DNA from: Caulobacter vibrioides
GTDB lineage: Bacteria; Pseudomonadota; Alphaproteobacteria; Caulobacterales; Caulobacteraceae
Length of the DNA stretch: 64,000 bases
Assembly: GCF_002858865.1 (NCBI RefSeq)
Contig: NZ_PJRR01000016.1
Span: 219,477-283,476 of the forward strand
Direction: 5' to 3'
Shown here in pieces: positions 48,504-58,380 of this stretch (positions within the stretch are counted from its first letter, which is position 1; each line of letters opens with the position of its first letter). The position numbers and the translations under genes are program-made. The notes below the pieces were generated by a model that saw only the letters and a list, made by a program, of their open reading frames with translations, ran no database searches and had not been told where the DNA came from.

Positions 48504-51500
48504 ATGCGCCTTCCCGCCTATGCCGAGCTGCAGGCGACCACCAACTTCTCGTTCCTGCGCGGCGCCTCGCACGCCGAGGAGCTGGCGCTAACAGCCGAGG
48601 CGCTGGGATTGACGGCGATCGGCATCGTCGACCGTAACAGTCTGGCCGGCGTGGTGCGCGCCTGGACGGCGGCCAAACGGCGATCGATCCGTGTACTGAC
48701 CGGTTGCCGTCTGGACTTCATGGACGGCGCCCCCAGCCTGCTCTGCTACCCCACCGACCGCGAGGCGTTCGGCCGCCTGACCCGGCTGCTGACCATCGGG
48801 CAGCTGCGGGCCGAGAAGGGCGAGTGCCACCTGACCTGGAGAGATTTTCTCGACCATTCCGAGGGGCAGTTGGGATTGATCGTGCCGCCCCGGGTTCTCG
48901 ATGACTCGTTCGAGCAGCATCTCACGCGCATGGCCGGCGACCTGCGGGGCCGTTCGTGGCTGGCCGCCAGTCGGGCCTATGCCGCACGCGATCTCCAGCG
49001 CTTGGCGTGGCTCGAGAGTCTCGGTCGGACCTCCGGCGCGCCGATCGTCGCCACCAATGACGTGCTCTATCACGGCCCGGAGCGACGTCCGCTGCAGGAC
49101 GTGATCAGCTGTGTGCGCGAGCACTGCGCGATCCAGGAGGCGGGTTTCCGACTGGAGGCCAACGCCGAGCGCCACATCAAGTCTCCTGAGGAGATGGCGC
49201 GCCTGTTCGATCGCTGGCCGCGCGCGGTCGAGCGCACGGTCGAGATCGTTGAACGCATCGGCTTCGACCTGAAGGACATCCGCGAGCAGTACCCGGACGA
49301 ACCGGTCCCGCCGGGCAAGACGGCGATGCAGCACCTGACCGACCTGACCTGGAAGGGCGCGGCCTGGCGCTATCCGAACGGGGTCAGCCCGAAGGTCACA
49401 GCCCAGATCCAGGAGGAGCTGCGGCTGATCGAGAAGATGGACTACCCCAACTACTTCATCACCGTGCACGACATCGTGCGCGAGGCGCGTAGCATGGGCA
49501 TCCTGTGCCAGGGGCGGGGCTCGGCGGCCAATTCCTCGGTCTGTTTCTGCCTGGGCGTGACCGCGATCGACCCCACCGAGCATCGCCTGCTGTTCACCCG
49601 TTTCATTTCAGAGAACCGGGGCGAGCCGCCCGACATCGACGTCGACTTCGAGCACGACCGTCGCGAGGAGGTCATGCAGTACGTGTTCCAGCGTTACGGC
49701 CGCGACTACGCCGCCATCTGCGGGACCGTGATCCACTACCGGCCGCGCAGCGCCATCCGGGACGTGGGCAAGGCGCTGGGCCTGACCGAGGACGTCACCA
49801 GCTTGCTGGCCGGCACGGTCTGGGGCAGCTGGGGCGACGGCCTGCCCGAGGATCATCTGCGCAACGCAGGCCTGGATCCAAAGGCGCCGGAGATCGCCCG
49901 CGCGGTCGGGCTGGCCAACGACCTGATCGGCTTTCCGCGTCACCTCTCCCAGCATGTCGGCGGCTTCGTCCTGACCAAGCGCCGCCTGGACGAGACCGTG
50001 CCGATCGGCAAGGCGGCGATGAAGGACCGGACCTTCATCGAGTGGGACAAGGACGATATCGACAGCCTGGGCCTGATGAAGGTCGACATCCTGGCGCTGG
50101 GCATGCTGCACGCCATCCAGCGGGCCATGACCATGCTGCGCGAAGACCACGGCCAAGATTGGCTGAAGGACCTGGCCGATATCCCCAAGGAGGTCCCGGG
50201 CGTCTACGACATGCTCTGCGCGGCCGACAGCGTAGGCGTGTTCCAGGTCGAGAGCCGCGCCCAGATGTCGATGCTGCCCAGGCTCCGTCCGCGCGAATTC
50301 TACGATCTGGTCATCCAGGTGGCGATCGTGCGTCCGGGGCCGATCCAGGGCGACATGGTCCATCCCTATCTGAAGCGACGGAACAAGGAGGAGCCGGTCG
50401 ACTGGCCCAAGCCCTCGCCCGAGCATGGTCCGCCCGACGAGCTCCAAGAGATTCTGGGCAAGACCTATGGCGTGCCGCTGTTCCAGGAGCAGGCCATGAG
50501 CCTGGCCATCGAGGCGGCCAAGTTCACGCCCGACGAGGCCGATGGCCTGCGCAAGGCCATGGCCACGTTCCGCAACCTGGGCTCGCCGGACGCCTATCGC
50601 AACAAGTTCATCGAGGGGATGGTCGGGCGCGGCTATGAGCGGGCCTTCGCCGAGCGCTGCTTCAAGCAGATCGAGGGCTTCAGCCACTATGGCTTTCCCG
50701 AGAGCCACGCAGCCAGCTTCGCCAAGCTGGTCTATGTCTCGGCCTGGATCAAATGGGCCTGGCCCGACGTGTTCTGCGCGGCCCTGATCAACGCCCAGCC
50801 GATGGGCTTCTACCAGCCGGCCCAACTGGTGCGGGACGCCCGAGAGCACGGGGTCGAGGTGCTGCCGCCGGATATTCTGACCAGCGACTGGGACTGCACC
50901 CTGGCGCCGATCAGCACGGGCTTCCGACCGCCTCGCGTTCGTCACGACAAGGTCGCCTGCCAGGAGACGCGGCCGCGCTGGAAGGCGGTGCGGCTGGGCT
51001 TTCGCCAGATCAAGGGTCTGCGAGAGACGCTCGACATCCCGCCGCTGTTGAAGGCCAGGGCCGAGGGCGCGCGCATGCCGGCCGAATTCGCCCAGGGCGG
51101 CGTGCCGCAAAAGGCGCTGGAACTTCTGGCCGAGGCCGACGCCTTCGCCTCGGTCGGGCTCAGCCGGCGCGAGGCGCTGTGGGCGGTGAAGGGACTGAAG
51201 GGCGAGCACAAGGCCCCGGTTCAGGCGCCGCTGCTGGCGGGCCTGCCGCTGTTCGAAGAGCGGGTGGCCTTGCCCGCCATGGCCGCGACCCAGGAGGTGG
51301 CCGAGGATTACCGCACCACCAGCCTCTCGTTGAAGGCCCATCCGATCGGCTTCTATCGATCGATGCTGGCCGCCCGGGGCGTGGTTCCGGCCGAGCGACT
51401 GCTGTCATTGAAGGACGGCGCCAGGGTGTCGGTGGCCGGTCTTGTCCTGATCCGCCAGCGGCCCGGCACGGCCAAGGGCGTGGTGTTCGTCACCCTTGAG

Positions 51501-51755
51501 GACGAGACGGGCGTGGCCAATGCGGTGGTCTGGAAAGACCGGTTCGACGCGGCCCGCAACGTGGTGATGACCGCCTCGTTCCTGATCGTCCACGGGCGGG
51601 TGCAGCGGGCCGACAACGTGATCCACGTGGTGGCCGAGCGCTTCACCGACCTGTCGGCGGAACTCTCCAGTCTGCGCGACGAGCCGGGCGCGCCCGCGCC
51701 GCGCATACGCCAGAAGGTGTCAGGCCGCCTGCTCCGCAGCCGCGATTTCCATTGA
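48504..51755 (+). CDS. dnaE2: Error-prone DNA polymerase DnaE2
   Basis: 1083 residues, the DnaE2/ImuC length. An N-terminal PHP domain ([30 protein letters not shown]) is followed by the palm with [24 protein letters not shown], bearing the catalytic aspartates. [22 protein letters not shown] and [33 protein letters not shown] are further polymerase III motifs. A C-terminal OB fold follows ([19 protein letters not shown]). DnaE2 carries out lesion bypass in the SOS response with ImuA/ImuB. It is the last gene of the LexA-controlled operon, 125 nt behind imuB because of the repeat. Confidence 0.96.
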   Translation: MRLPAYAELQATTNFSFLRGASHAEELALTAEALGLTAIGIVDRNSLAGVVRAWTAAKRRSIRVLTGCRLDFMDGAPSLLCYPTDREAFGRLTRLLTIGQLRAEKGECHLTWRDFLDHSEGQLGLIVPPRVLDDSFEQHLTRMAGDLRGRSWLAASRAYAARDLQRLAWLESLGRTSGAPIVATNDVLYHGPERRPLQDVISCVREHCAIQEAGFRLEANAERHIKSPEEMARLFDRWPRAVERTVEIVERIGFDLKDIREQYPDEPVPPGKTAMQHLTDLTWKGAAWRYPNGVSPKVTAQIQEELRLIEKMDYPNYFITVHDIVREARSMGILCQGRGSAANSSVCFCLGVTAIDPTEHRLLFTRFISENRGEPPDIDVDFEHDRREEVMQYVFQRYGRDYAAICGTVIHYRPRSAIRDVGKALGLTEDVTSLLAGTVWGSWGDGLPEDHLRNAGLDPKAPEIARAVGLANDLIGFPRHLSQHVGGFVLTKRRLDETVPIGKAAMKDRTFIEWDKDDIDSLGLMKVDILALGMLHAIQRAMTMLREDHGQDWLKDLADIPKEVPGVYDMLCAADSVGVFQVESRAQMSMLPRLRPREFYDLVIQVAIVRPGPIQGDMVHPYLKRRNKEEPVDWPKPSPEHGPPDELQEILGKTYGVPLFQEQAMSLAIEAAKFTPDEADGLRKAMATFRNLGSPDAYRNKFIEGMVGRGYERAFAERCFKQIEGFSHYGFPESHAASFAKLVYVSAWIKWAWPDVFCAALINAQPMGFYQPAQLVRDAREHGVEVLPPDILTSDWDCTLAPISTGFRPPRVRHDKVACQETRPRWKAVRLGFRQIKGLRETLDIPPLLKARAEGARMPAEFAQGGVPQKALELLAEADAFASVGLSRREALWAVKGLKGEHKAPVQAPLLAGLPLFEERVALPAMAATQEVAEDYRTTSLSLKAHPIGFYRSMLAARGVVPAERLLSLKDGARVSVAGLVLIRQRPGTAKGVVFVTLEDETGVANAVVWKDRFDAARNVVMTASFLIVHGRVQRADNVIHVVAERFTDLSAELSSLRDEPGAPAPRIRQKVSGRLLRSRDFH

Positions 51756-51776
51756 GCGGGCGCGATCCTGGCCGTT

Positions 51777-53660
51777 TCAGGACGCCCGGATCTTCACGAC
51801 CTTGGACGGGCCAACCTGACGGAGGTCCTCGACCAACGCGAAGAGACGGGCGCGCACGCCCGCTTCGTCGCCGACCTCGGCCAGGGCGTCCAGTTCGGCG
51901 AGGCGCTCGTCGGCGATGACGGGAGCGGGCGCCAGACGAACCGCTTCCATGATGCCGGGCGCCTTCAGGCGCGCCACCTCGTTCACGTCGACGAGCGTCT
52001 CCGTCAATTTCTCGCCGGGACGCAGGCCCGTGATCTGGATATCGATGTCACGCCCGGGCGTCAGGCCCTGCAGCTCGATCATCCGCCGGGCCAGGTCGAT
52101 GATCTTCACCGGCTCGCCCATCTCCAGGGTCAGCACACCGGCCTCGGGCTCAGAAGCGATCATCGACAGGGCCACGGCGCGGAGCACCAGTTGAACCGCC
52201 TCCGGAATGGTCATGAAGTAGCGTTCGACCTCGGCGTGGGTCAGGGTGATCGGCCCGCCCCGGGCGATCTGGCTCTTGAAGATCGGAACGACCGATCCGG
52301 CCGAGCCCAGCACATTGCCAAAGCGCACGATGCTGACCCGCATGTCGCCGCCGCCGCCGTACTGACGCGCCACGGCCTCGGCGACACGCTTGGCCGCGCC
52401 CATCACGCTGGTCGGCGCGACGGCCTTGTCCGTCGAGATCAAGGCGAGATGCGCCGCGCCGCAGGCCTTGGCGGCGACGGCCACGTTGCGGGTGCCCAGC
52501 ACATTGGTGCGGACGCCCTCGCAGGGGTGGTTCTCCACCAGCGTGACATGCTTCAGCGCCGCGGCGTGGAAGATGATGTCCGGCTTCATCTCCGTGAAGA
52601 CACGCTGGACGCGGGCGGCGTCGCGGACGTCGCAGAGCGCCTCACGACGCGAGAGGAGAGGGTGCCGCTCGGCGATCTCGCGCTCGATGTGGAACAGGTT
52701 GTATTCGGAGGCGTCGACCATGGTCAGATGGGCGCAGCCGCTGGCGGCGATCTGGCGGCAGAGCTCGGAACCGATGCTGCCGCCCGCGCCTGTCACCAGC
52801 ACCCGTCGGCCGGACACCAGCGCGCGAACCGGCTCTGGATCGAGTCGGACGGGCGGCCGGCTCAAGAGTTCCTCGATGCTGATCTCGCGCAGCTGGGGGG
52901 TGTTGGCCGCCGCGCCCATCTCGACCACGCCGTGGCGGCGCAGCAGGCGCACGCCTTCCGTCTTCAAGCGGCCCAGACGCTCGGCGCCGAAGGTGCTCAT
53001 CGCGCTGTCGGTGAGGAACAGGATCGCGGCCGGCGACAGGCCGCTGTCGCGCAGACGGGCCAGCACGCTGTCGAAATCGGCGATCGAGCCCAGAACGCAG
53101 ACGCCGCGCAGTTCATCGCCGGTCTCGCGGTCGAGCGGCGAGACCACGCCGATCGGGGCGTAACGTTCGCCAAGGCCGGCCGGCGCGCGCAGGAAGGCCT
53201 CGGCCTCGGAGGCCGAGCCGATGATCAGCAGGCGCGGCAGCGCCGGATGCATCGAGGCGGGGCCAAGGCGCAGCACCGAATCGAGCAGCATTCGCTCATG
53301 CAGGCTCCGCCGGATCACCCGCAGCGCCGACAGCAGCGCCGCCTGGATCAGGGCCGCGCCGGCCACGGTGCGCAGGCCACCGTCGATGCCTGGATGGGTC
53401 AGGCGGGTAATGACCAGGAACGCCGCCGCCGTCAGGACGGCCGAGCGGAGAAGTCGCAGGTGGTCGGTGGCCGAGACGAAGCGCCACGGGGCCCGCTCCA
53501 CCCGGAAAGCCAACTCCACGATGAATGCTGCGAGGCCGTACAGGGTCGCCTGAAGCAGCGTGTCCCGCGTGAACGGCATGTCGATGACGAGATAGCGACC
53601 GGCCAGCAGGGCCACGAAGGCCAGCAGAACGTGGGTCGCGATCTTTCCTGCATGCCCCAT
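51777..53660 (-). CDS. CapD/FlaA1-like membrane nucleotide-sugar 4,6-dehydratase
   Basis: 627 residues. Three to four N-terminal transmembrane helices (about 5-25, 33-52, 72-92 and 100-118), a CoA-binding-like domain (about 140-260), then an extended short-chain dehydrogenase domain: TGAGGSIGSELCRQIA for NAD, IFHAAALKHVTLVENHP, and ISTDKAVAPTSVMGAAKRVAEA in place of the usual YxxxK triad, as in WbpM/PglF enzymes. It would make UDP-4-keto-6-deoxy sugars for surface polysaccharide. No other polysaccharide genes are near. It converges on dnaE2. Confidence 0.88.
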   Translation of the reverse strand: MGHAGKIATHVLLAFVALLAGRYLVIDMPFTRDTLLQATLYGLAAFIVELAFRVERAPWRFVSATDHLRLLRSAVLTAAAFLVITRLTHPGIDGGLRTVAGAALIQAALLSALRVIRRSLHERMLLDSVLRLGPASMHPALPRLLIIGSASEAEAFLRAPAGLGERYAPIGVVSPLDRETGDELRGVCVLGSIADFDSVLARLRDSGLSPAAILFLTDSAMSTFGAERLGRLKTEGVRLLRRHGVVEMGAAANTPQLREISIEELLSRPPVRLDPEPVRALVSGRRVLVTGAGGSIGSELCRQIAASGCAHLTMVDASEYNLFHIEREIAERHPLLSRREALCDVRDAARVQRVFTEMKPDIIFHAAALKHVTLVENHPCEGVRTNVLGTRNVAVAAKACGAAHLALISTDKAVAPTSVMGAAKRVAEAVARQYGGGGDMRVSIVRFGNVLGSAGSVVPIFKSQIARGGPITLTHAEVERYFMTIPEAVQLVLRAVALSMIASEPEAGVLTLEMGEPVKIIDLARRMIELQGLTPGRDIDIQITGLRPGEKLTETLVDVNEVARLKAPGIMEAVRLAPAPVIADERLAELDALAEVGDEAGVRARLFALVEDLRQVGPSKVVKIRAS

Positions 53661-53748
53661 GAAACGAACCTCTGAAGCGGTGAAGGTCGGGTCACGCCCG
53701 GCGAACTCAAATCCGGGCTTAGCACGTCAATTCTATGCCGTCGCGGTT

Positions 53749-54975
53749 TCAGCCGCGCCGGAGCGGCAGAACATCGACAACCTCGCCCGTCGCCGCAGGG
53801 GGCGCGCTAGGCCGTCGCCGTAGCAGAGCATCGGCGCGCGCGAACACGCTGACCAGAGAGGAATCCTGATCGGGGAAGGGTGTCGCTACGACTCGCCCGT
53901 CCGGATCCGTCGACAGCGCGGCGCGCATCCAATGCTCCCGCGGTCCGCCCGCCGGAAGCGGGGCGGCCAAGCCCGCTGGAATGAGGCGGATATCCGGCGC
54001 CGCGCCCGTGAGAGCCGCCAGCAGAGGCCGCAGGAAGAGTTCCGCGCACACCAGCGCCGAGGCCGGGTTTCCTGGCAGGCCCACCACGCGGCGACCGTCC
54101 GGCAGACGCCCGCTCCAGGTCGGCTTGCCGGGGCGTACGGCGACCGACTCGACCGAAAGCGCAAGGCCCAGCGTTCGGAGCGCGGGTTTGACCAGATCAT
54201 GGTCGCCGACCGAGGCGCCGCCGATCGTGACGATGACGTCGACGGGCGCGGGCGAAACGGCGCTGGCGATCGCCTGGGCGTCGTCGCCCTGCGGGGAAAG
54301 TCGGATCGCCTCACCGCCCCAGGCCTCGATCAGCGCCGCGAGGCTGTAGGAGCCGCTCTCAAAAATCTGGTCGGGCCGGGGCGATGCGCCGGGCGGCGCG
54401 AGTTCGTCGCCGGTGGCCAAGATCGCGACGCGCGGACGTCGCGCGACCGACACCTCGGCGCGTCCCGCCGCAGCGATGAGGGAAAGGCGCCAGGGGTCGA
54501 TGACAACGCCGTCCAGGAGAAGCGTGTCGCCATCCTTGAAATCGCCGCCGGCCGCCCGGACGTTGGCGCGAGGATCAGGGCCGGCGTCGAAGCGGACCTG
54601 GTCGCCCTCGCGGGTCGCTTCTTCCTGGATGATGACGAGATCGGCTTCCGCCGGCACGGGCGCGCCGGTGAAAATTCGCACCGCTTCTCCGGAGGCGACG
54701 GGGCGTGGGTAGGCGGCGCCGGCCGCGCTTTCGCCGACGATCCGGAAGGCCGCCCCAGGGGCGTAGTCAGAGCGTCGGATCGCCCAGCCGTCCATGGCCG
54801 AAGCCGCGAAAGGCGGTTGCGCGCGGCCAGCCACCACGGGCTCGGCGAGCGTTCGGCCAAGGCTCTCCGCCAAGGGCGCGGTTTCAACGCCGAGGCGTGA
54901 CGCGCCGTCGAGCATGCGGCGGCGGGCTTCCTCGACGGTCAGGTTTCTCAAGTTTGCAGAGGGCGAGTCGGCCAT
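53749..54975 (-). CDS. moeA: Molybdopterin molybdotransferase MoeA
   Basis: 408 residues. N-terminal domains I/II with PPFAASAMDGWAIRRSDY and AVRIFTGAPVPAEADLVIIQEE. Domain III (MogA-like) has PRVAILATGDELAPPG, IFESGSYSLAALIEAWGG, VDVIVTIGGASVGDHDLVKPAL and VVGLPGNPASALVCAELFLRPLL. A C-terminal beta domain follows. It inserts molybdate into the pterin cofactor. No other moa/mob genes are in the window. It lies upstream of the CapD-like gene with an 88-nt gap and downstream of the flavodoxin/ferredoxin reductase. Confidence 0.94.
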   Translation of the reverse strand: MADSPSANLRNLTVEEARRRMLDGASRLGVETAPLAESLGRTLAEPVVAGRAQPPFAASAMDGWAIRRSDYAPGAAFRIVGESAAGAAYPRPVASGEAVRIFTGAPVPAEADLVIIQEEATREGDQVRFDAGPDPRANVRAAGGDFKDGDTLLLDGVVIDPWRLSLIAAAGRAEVSVARRPRVAILATGDELAPPGASPRPDQIFESGSYSLAALIEAWGGEAIRLSPQGDDAQAIASAVSPAPVDVIVTIGGASVGDHDLVKPALRTLGLALSVESVAVRPGKPTWSGRLPDGRRVVGLPGNPASALVCAELFLRPLLAALTGAAPDIRLIPAGLAAPLPAGGPREHWMRAALSTDPDGRVVATPFPDQDSSLVSVFARADALLRRRPSAPPAATGEVVDVLPLRRG

Positions 54976-55085
54976 TCAAAGACCCTAGCCGATCTCGCTC
55001 CAACGGTGAGGTCCAAGATCGGGCGAGCACCGAGAGTATCTCTCGATCCGCCCGAACCCGCTTGGCCCCATCCTGCGGGGGCGCT

Positions 55086-55913
55086 TTAGCCGACGAAAGC
55101 CCGCTCGATCACGAAGTCGCCCGGTTCGGCGTTGGAGCCTTCCTTGAGCCCCTGGGCTTCAAGCAGGGCGGCGGTGTCCTTGATCATCGCCATCGAGCCG
55201 CACAGCATTGCGCGGTCGTTCTCGGGATCGAACCTGTCGCCTTCGATTCCGAGGTCCTGGAACAGCTTGCCGCTGGTGATCAGGTCAGTGAAGCGGCCCT
55301 GGCGCTCGAACGCTTCACGCGTCACGGTCGGATAGTAGGTCAGCTGGGCGCGCGCCTCGTCGCCCACCAGCGGATCGTCGAAGATCTCCTGGGTGAAGAG
55401 ATCGCGATAGGCCAGCTCCTTCACCTCGCGTACGCCGTGCGCGACGATCACGCGCTCGAAGCGGCTATAGGCGTCCGGATCGCGCGCCACCGACAGCCAG
55501 GGGGCCAGACCCGTGCCGGTGCCGAACAGGAACAGACGCTTGCCGGGGCGAACCGCGTCCAGCACCAGGGTGCCCGTCGGTTTCTTGCCCAGAAGAATCT
55601 CATCGCCCTCCTGGATCAGTTGCAGGCGCGACGTCAGCGGGCCGTCCGGAACCTTGATCGAGAAGAACTCCAGCTCTTCGGCGAACGAGGGCGAGCCGAT
55701 CGAATAGGCGCGCAGGATCGGCTTCTTCTCGCCGAGCTCTTCGCGCGGCGGCAGGCCGATCATCACGAACTCGCCCGACCGGAAGCGGAAGCTGGCCGGT
55801 CGCGTGATGGCGAAGCTGAACAGGCGGTCGGTCCAGTGTTTCACCCACAGCACCTTCTCGACGAAGTACGGGGCTTCCTTCACGGGAGCGGCGGCGGACG
55901 CGGTGGCCGTCAT
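55086..55913 (-). CDS. fpr: Ferredoxin/flavodoxin-NADP(+) reductase
   Basis: 275 residues from the ATG at 55913; a longer frame (to 56018) lacks family similarity. FAD-binding RAYSIGSPSFAEELEFFSIKV with the RxYS motif, GPLTSRLQLIQEGDEILLGKKPTGTLVLD, and the NADP domain GTGTGLAPWLSVARD and MLCGSMAMIKDTAALLEAQGL. The C-terminus FVIERAFVG ends in the short extension seen in bacterial subclass I enzymes. It shuttles electrons between NADPH and ferredoxin/flavodoxin, supporting oxidative-stress and Fe-S repair. Ungrouped with an obvious partner here. Confidence 0.93.
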   Translation of the reverse strand: MTATASAAAPVKEAPYFVEKVLWVKHWTDRLFSFAITRPASFRFRSGEFVMIGLPPREELGEKKPILRAYSIGSPSFAEELEFFSIKVPDGPLTSRLQLIQEGDEILLGKKPTGTLVLDAVRPGKRLFLFGTGTGLAPWLSVARDPDAYSRFERVIVAHGVREVKELAYRDLFTQEIFDDPLVGDEARAQLTYYPTVTREAFERQGRFTDLITSGKLFQDLGIEGDRFDPENDRAMLCGSMAMIKDTAALLEAQGLKEGSNAEPGDFVIERAFVG

Positions 55914-56395
55914 CTGAACTCTTCGTATCTCTGACGCGCAGGGCGCGAAAAAAGGCGGTCGCGCCCTGAAGGCGCGGAATGAAGCCGCCCTGGGGCCCTT
56001 TGGCGGCGCCTGTCTCATGTGTGAAAGCCCGTCGCGATGTCAACGCCGGTTGTCTAATGCCGCCTCGCGAAAAACTCCTGCCACGCGGGCGCGCGCTCCT
56101 GCGCCGCGCAAGAGGCCTTGAAGTATTGCTCAGCGCAGAAACTTAAAAGGAAAAGTCTGCGAACAGTTGTTTGGTCTCGTGGCCGCTCTGCTCGCCGTGA
56201 AAGATTATTTCATCCGAAACGCTCTGTAGGCTGAAATCGTGTCGCTGACATCGCTGGTGATGCTGCGAGTTTTTCGCATTGCGAAAACGAGCGGACTAAG
56301 TTTTCGAAAAAGGCAAAATTGTGATTGCCGCACCCTGAAACCAGGCGCAGACTTCACGTTGCTTCGTTCGCGAAGCCAACGATACGGAGGAACGT
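55914..56395. other. Intergenic region between fpr and the lipoprotein gene, with two AT-rich palindromes
   Basis: 482 nt between divergent genes, noticeably less GC-rich than its surroundings. It holds TTTTCGC-ATT-GCGAAAA (56271-56287, perfect 7-bp arms) and TTTTCGAAAA (56301-56310). These could be operators for the lipoprotein promoter. I see no credible gene in it and no clear sigma-70-type promoter. Confidence 0.5.
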
Positions 56396-56812
56396 ATGCG
56401 GGTTTGGTTCACAGGGGCCGCCGCGGCGGCCAGTCTGGTAGCGTTTGGTTTGGCCGGTTGCAGTGACAGTGGCGCGAAGTCGAAGGTCGCGCAGGCTCAG
56501 CAAGTCATCGTGGAGGCGACGCCCGTTACGGCGTCAGGCTGTGTGCGGCCCGTCGAGAATACCAACTGTCTCGTCGTGAAGGGACGCGGGGGCGGGTATT
56601 ACGACATCAGTACGGCCAGCCCCGCGCCCGACCTCAGCAAGGGGGTTGCGATCTCCCTGCAGGGCAAGGATATGGGCAAGAACACCCAGTGCGGACGTCA
56701 GCTGACGGACGTGCGGTGGTCGTATCTCGGCATCCAGTGCGGAACGTCGGTTCCCGCTAGCAGCGCGACGACGACCAAGGACGACAAGACCAAGGTCGAC
56801 AAGGCCGGCTAG
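56396..56812 (+). CDS. Small lipoprotein, unknown function
   Basis: 138 residues with GGAGG 6 nt before the ATG. The lipoprotein signal ends at GLAGC (Cys21). The mature part has four further cysteines (GCVRPVENTNCLVV; TQCGRQ; GIQCG) in a small beta-rich domain with GRGGGYYDISTASPAPDLSKGVAISLQGKDMG, loosely like DUF5818-type periplasmic domains. The Ser/Thr/Lys tail (SSATTTKDDKTKVDKAG) looks disordered. It likely sits in the inner or outer membrane leaflet facing the periplasm. I cannot name its role. Confidence 0.75.
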   Translation: MRVWFTGAAAAASLVAFGLAGCSDSGAKSKVAQAQQVIVEATPVTASGCVRPVENTNCLVVKGRGGGYYDISTASPAPDLSKGVAISLQGKDMGKNTQCGRQLTDVRWSYLGIQCGTSVPASSATTTKDDKTKVDKAG

Positions 56813-57112
56813 CCTTGCCGGATTGGTCCTAGCTTTCGCCGGAGCCCGGATCCGTCCGGGTCTTCGGCGAGCGGACGCTGTCTGCCGATCCCGGCGGCTC
56901 AGTCGCCGGGCAAGGCGCTTCGTCCTCGCGGGCGGGGCGCATGGTCTCGTGCTCAACCTCGCGATTCGAGGCGCGCTCCTAGGTGGGCGGGTTTTCTAGG
57001 CTCGGCATGGACCCACAACGCCCGGCGTGCGTCTTTGATCCCGCCCAGCCGTCCAAACAGGGCTGCGCAGCAAGGTTCCAGGCCTCAAAAGCGGCAATCC
57101 TCCGCGCCCCGC
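56813..57112. other. Non-coding stretch between the lipoprotein gene and the tRNA-Trp promoter
   Basis: About 300 nt. A long imperfect hairpin (CGCCGGAGCCCGGA / TCCGGGTCTTCGGCG at about 56836-56869) may terminate the lipoprotein gene though no T run follows. I see nothing else here. Confidence 0.45.
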
Positions 57113-57141
57113 TTGCCGGGCGAGTGCGACCCTGCTAAATG
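57113..57141 (+). promoter_or_regulatory. Candidate housekeeping promoter of tRNA-Trp
   Basis: TTGCCGG, 14 nt, GCTAAATG: one mismatch in each element to the Caulobacter consensus TTGACGS-N10-14-GCTANAWC. It lies about 100 nt before the mature tRNA and may also drive secE-nusG. Confidence 0.55.
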
Positions 57142-57242
57142 GCGCGGCTCTGGCGACAGAGACAGGCGCGCCGAGGCTTGAAAGCTTCCGGCGCGCTGTC
57201 TGTCTCCGGATGTCCGTCAGCCCGAAAGGGCGGTCGGTCCGC

Positions 57243-57318
57243 AGGAGTGTAGCTCAGCTGGTAGAGCATCGGTCTCCAAAACCGAGGGCCGGGGGTTCGA
57301 GTCCCTCCACTCCTGCCA
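57243..57318 (+). tRNA. tRNA-Trp (anticodon CCA)
   Basis: 76 nt with the full cloverleaf. Acceptor AGGAGTG pairs with CACTCCT, the D arm contains AGCTCAGCTGGTAGAGC, and the anticodon loop CTCCAAA carries CCA. The T arm is GGGGGTTCGAGTCCCTC and the 3' GCCA is encoded. It precedes secE, as in many bacteria. Confidence 0.97.
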
Positions 57319-57416
57319 CTATATGTTTCCGACGGGTCGGTGTTTCGACCCGATCGTTTTGGCCACCGGGTCGCTCGCCGATCCGGGTCATCTAGAAAGT
57401 CGTGAGCCTCAAGAGC

Positions 57417-57734
57417 ATGGCCAGGAAACCGGGATCCAGCCCGTCCGCGATGAAAAACCGCGCCGCCAAGACGGCTGCGGCGATGGCGCCCGCAGGCGCT
57501 GGCGCGACAGCCGCCGCCGCTCCGGCCCCGAAGAAGCGCACCAACCCTCTGCAGTTCTTCCGTGAAGTGCGCGCCGAGGCCCGCAAGATCACCTGGACCA
57601 CCCGCAAGGAGACCTGGATCACCTCGGTGATGGTCTTCATCATGGTGGTGCTGGCTTCGCTGTTCTTCACCGCCGTGGACGGCGGCATTGGCTTCGCTAT
57701 CAACCAGCTGCTCAAGCTGGCGACCGCGGGATAA
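57417..57734 (+). CDS. secE: Preprotein translocase subunit SecE
   Basis: 105 residues from the ATG at 57417 (a GTG at 57402 is also possible; neither has a strong ribosome site). It is longer than usual because of an Ala/Lys/Pro-rich N-terminal extension (to about residue 40). The SecE core follows: NPLQFFREVRAEARKITWTTRKETWITS, the amphipathic cytoplasmic helix, then one transmembrane helix VMVFIMVVLASLFFTAVDGGIGFAINQLLK. It clamps SecY in the export channel. nusG follows after 10 nt. Confidence 0.9.
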   Translation: MARKPGSSPSAMKNRAAKTAAAMAPAGAGATAAAAPAPKKRTNPLQFFREVRAEARKITWTTRKETWITSVMVFIMVVLASLFFTAVDGGIGFAINQLLKLATAG

Positions 57735-57744
57735 GATAAAGACG

Positions 57745-58302
57745 ATGAGCACCGAGACCGCGTCCAACCCGAACCACAAGTGGTACATCGTCCACGCCTA
57801 CTCGAACTTCGAGAAGAAGGTGGCCGAGAGCATCCGCGAGCAGGCCAAGAACCAGGGCCTGGAGGAGAACTTCTCCGAGATCCTCGTTCCGACCGAGGAT
57901 GTCGTCGAGATCCGCCGCGGCCGGAAGGTCAACGCCGAGCGTAAGTTCTTCCCGGGCTACGTCCTGGTGAAGATGAACCTCTCGGACGAGGCCTACCACC
58001 TGATCAAGAACACGCCGAAGGTCACGGGCTTCCTGGGCAGCGGCTCCAAGCCGATGCCGGTCTCCGAAAAGGAAGTCCAGCGCATCATCGGTACGATCGA
58101 GGAAGGCGTCGCGGCCCCCAAGGCTGTGGTGCTGTACGAAGTCGGCGAGAACGTCCGCGTCACCGACGGCCCGTTCGCCAGCTTCAATGGCTCGGTCGAG
58201 TATGTCGACGAGGAAAAGGCCCGCCTGCGCGTCACCGTCTCGATCTTCGGCCGCGCCACCCCGGTGGAGCTGGAATACAACCAGGTCGAAAAGATCGCCT
58301 GA
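57745..58302 (+). CDS. nusG: Transcription termination/antitermination factor NusG
   Basis: 185 residues from the ATG at 57745. The NGN domain (KWYIVHAYSNFEKKVAESIREQA; ERKFFPGYVLVKM) binds the beta' clamp of RNA polymerase. The KOW domain (GENVRVTDGPFASFNGSVEYVDEEKARLRVTVSIFGR) binds Rho or S10. The usual downstream neighbours rplK-rplA-rplJ-rplL-rpoBC are absent; a strong terminator follows at once, so secE-nusG is split from the ribosomal/RNA polymerase operon. Confidence 0.96.
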   Translation: MSTETASNPNHKWYIVHAYSNFEKKVAESIREQAKNQGLEENFSEILVPTEDVVEIRRGRKVNAERKFFPGYVLVKMNLSDEAYHLIKNTPKVTGFLGSGSKPMPVSEKEVQRIIGTIEEGVAAPKAVVLYEVGENVRVTDGPFASFNGSVEYVDEEKARLRVTVSIFGRATPVELEYNQVEKIA

Positions 58303-58326
58303 CGCACTTCAGGCCTGCTGAAATCG

Positions 58327-58358
58327 AAAGCCCCGCGTCGGTCCGGCGCGGGGCTTTT
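58327..58358. terminator. Terminator between nusG and the MetX-like hydrolase
   Basis: AAAGCCCCGCG, 9-nt loop, CGCGGGGCTTTTGTTTT: an 11-bp stem with A and T tracts on either side, able to stop transcription from both converging genes. Confidence 0.93.
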
Positions 58359-58380
58359 GTTTTGGCCGTCAGCTCGCGCT

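Noticed and set aside
49608..51341. Long minus-strand frame (577 codons) inside dnaE2
   Set aside because: It is the reverse of a well conserved polymerase gene; no ribosome site or family resemblance.
56239..56466. 75-codon frame overlapping the lipoprotein start
   Set aside because: It has no ribosome site, overlaps a better gene in another frame and shows no resemblance to any family.
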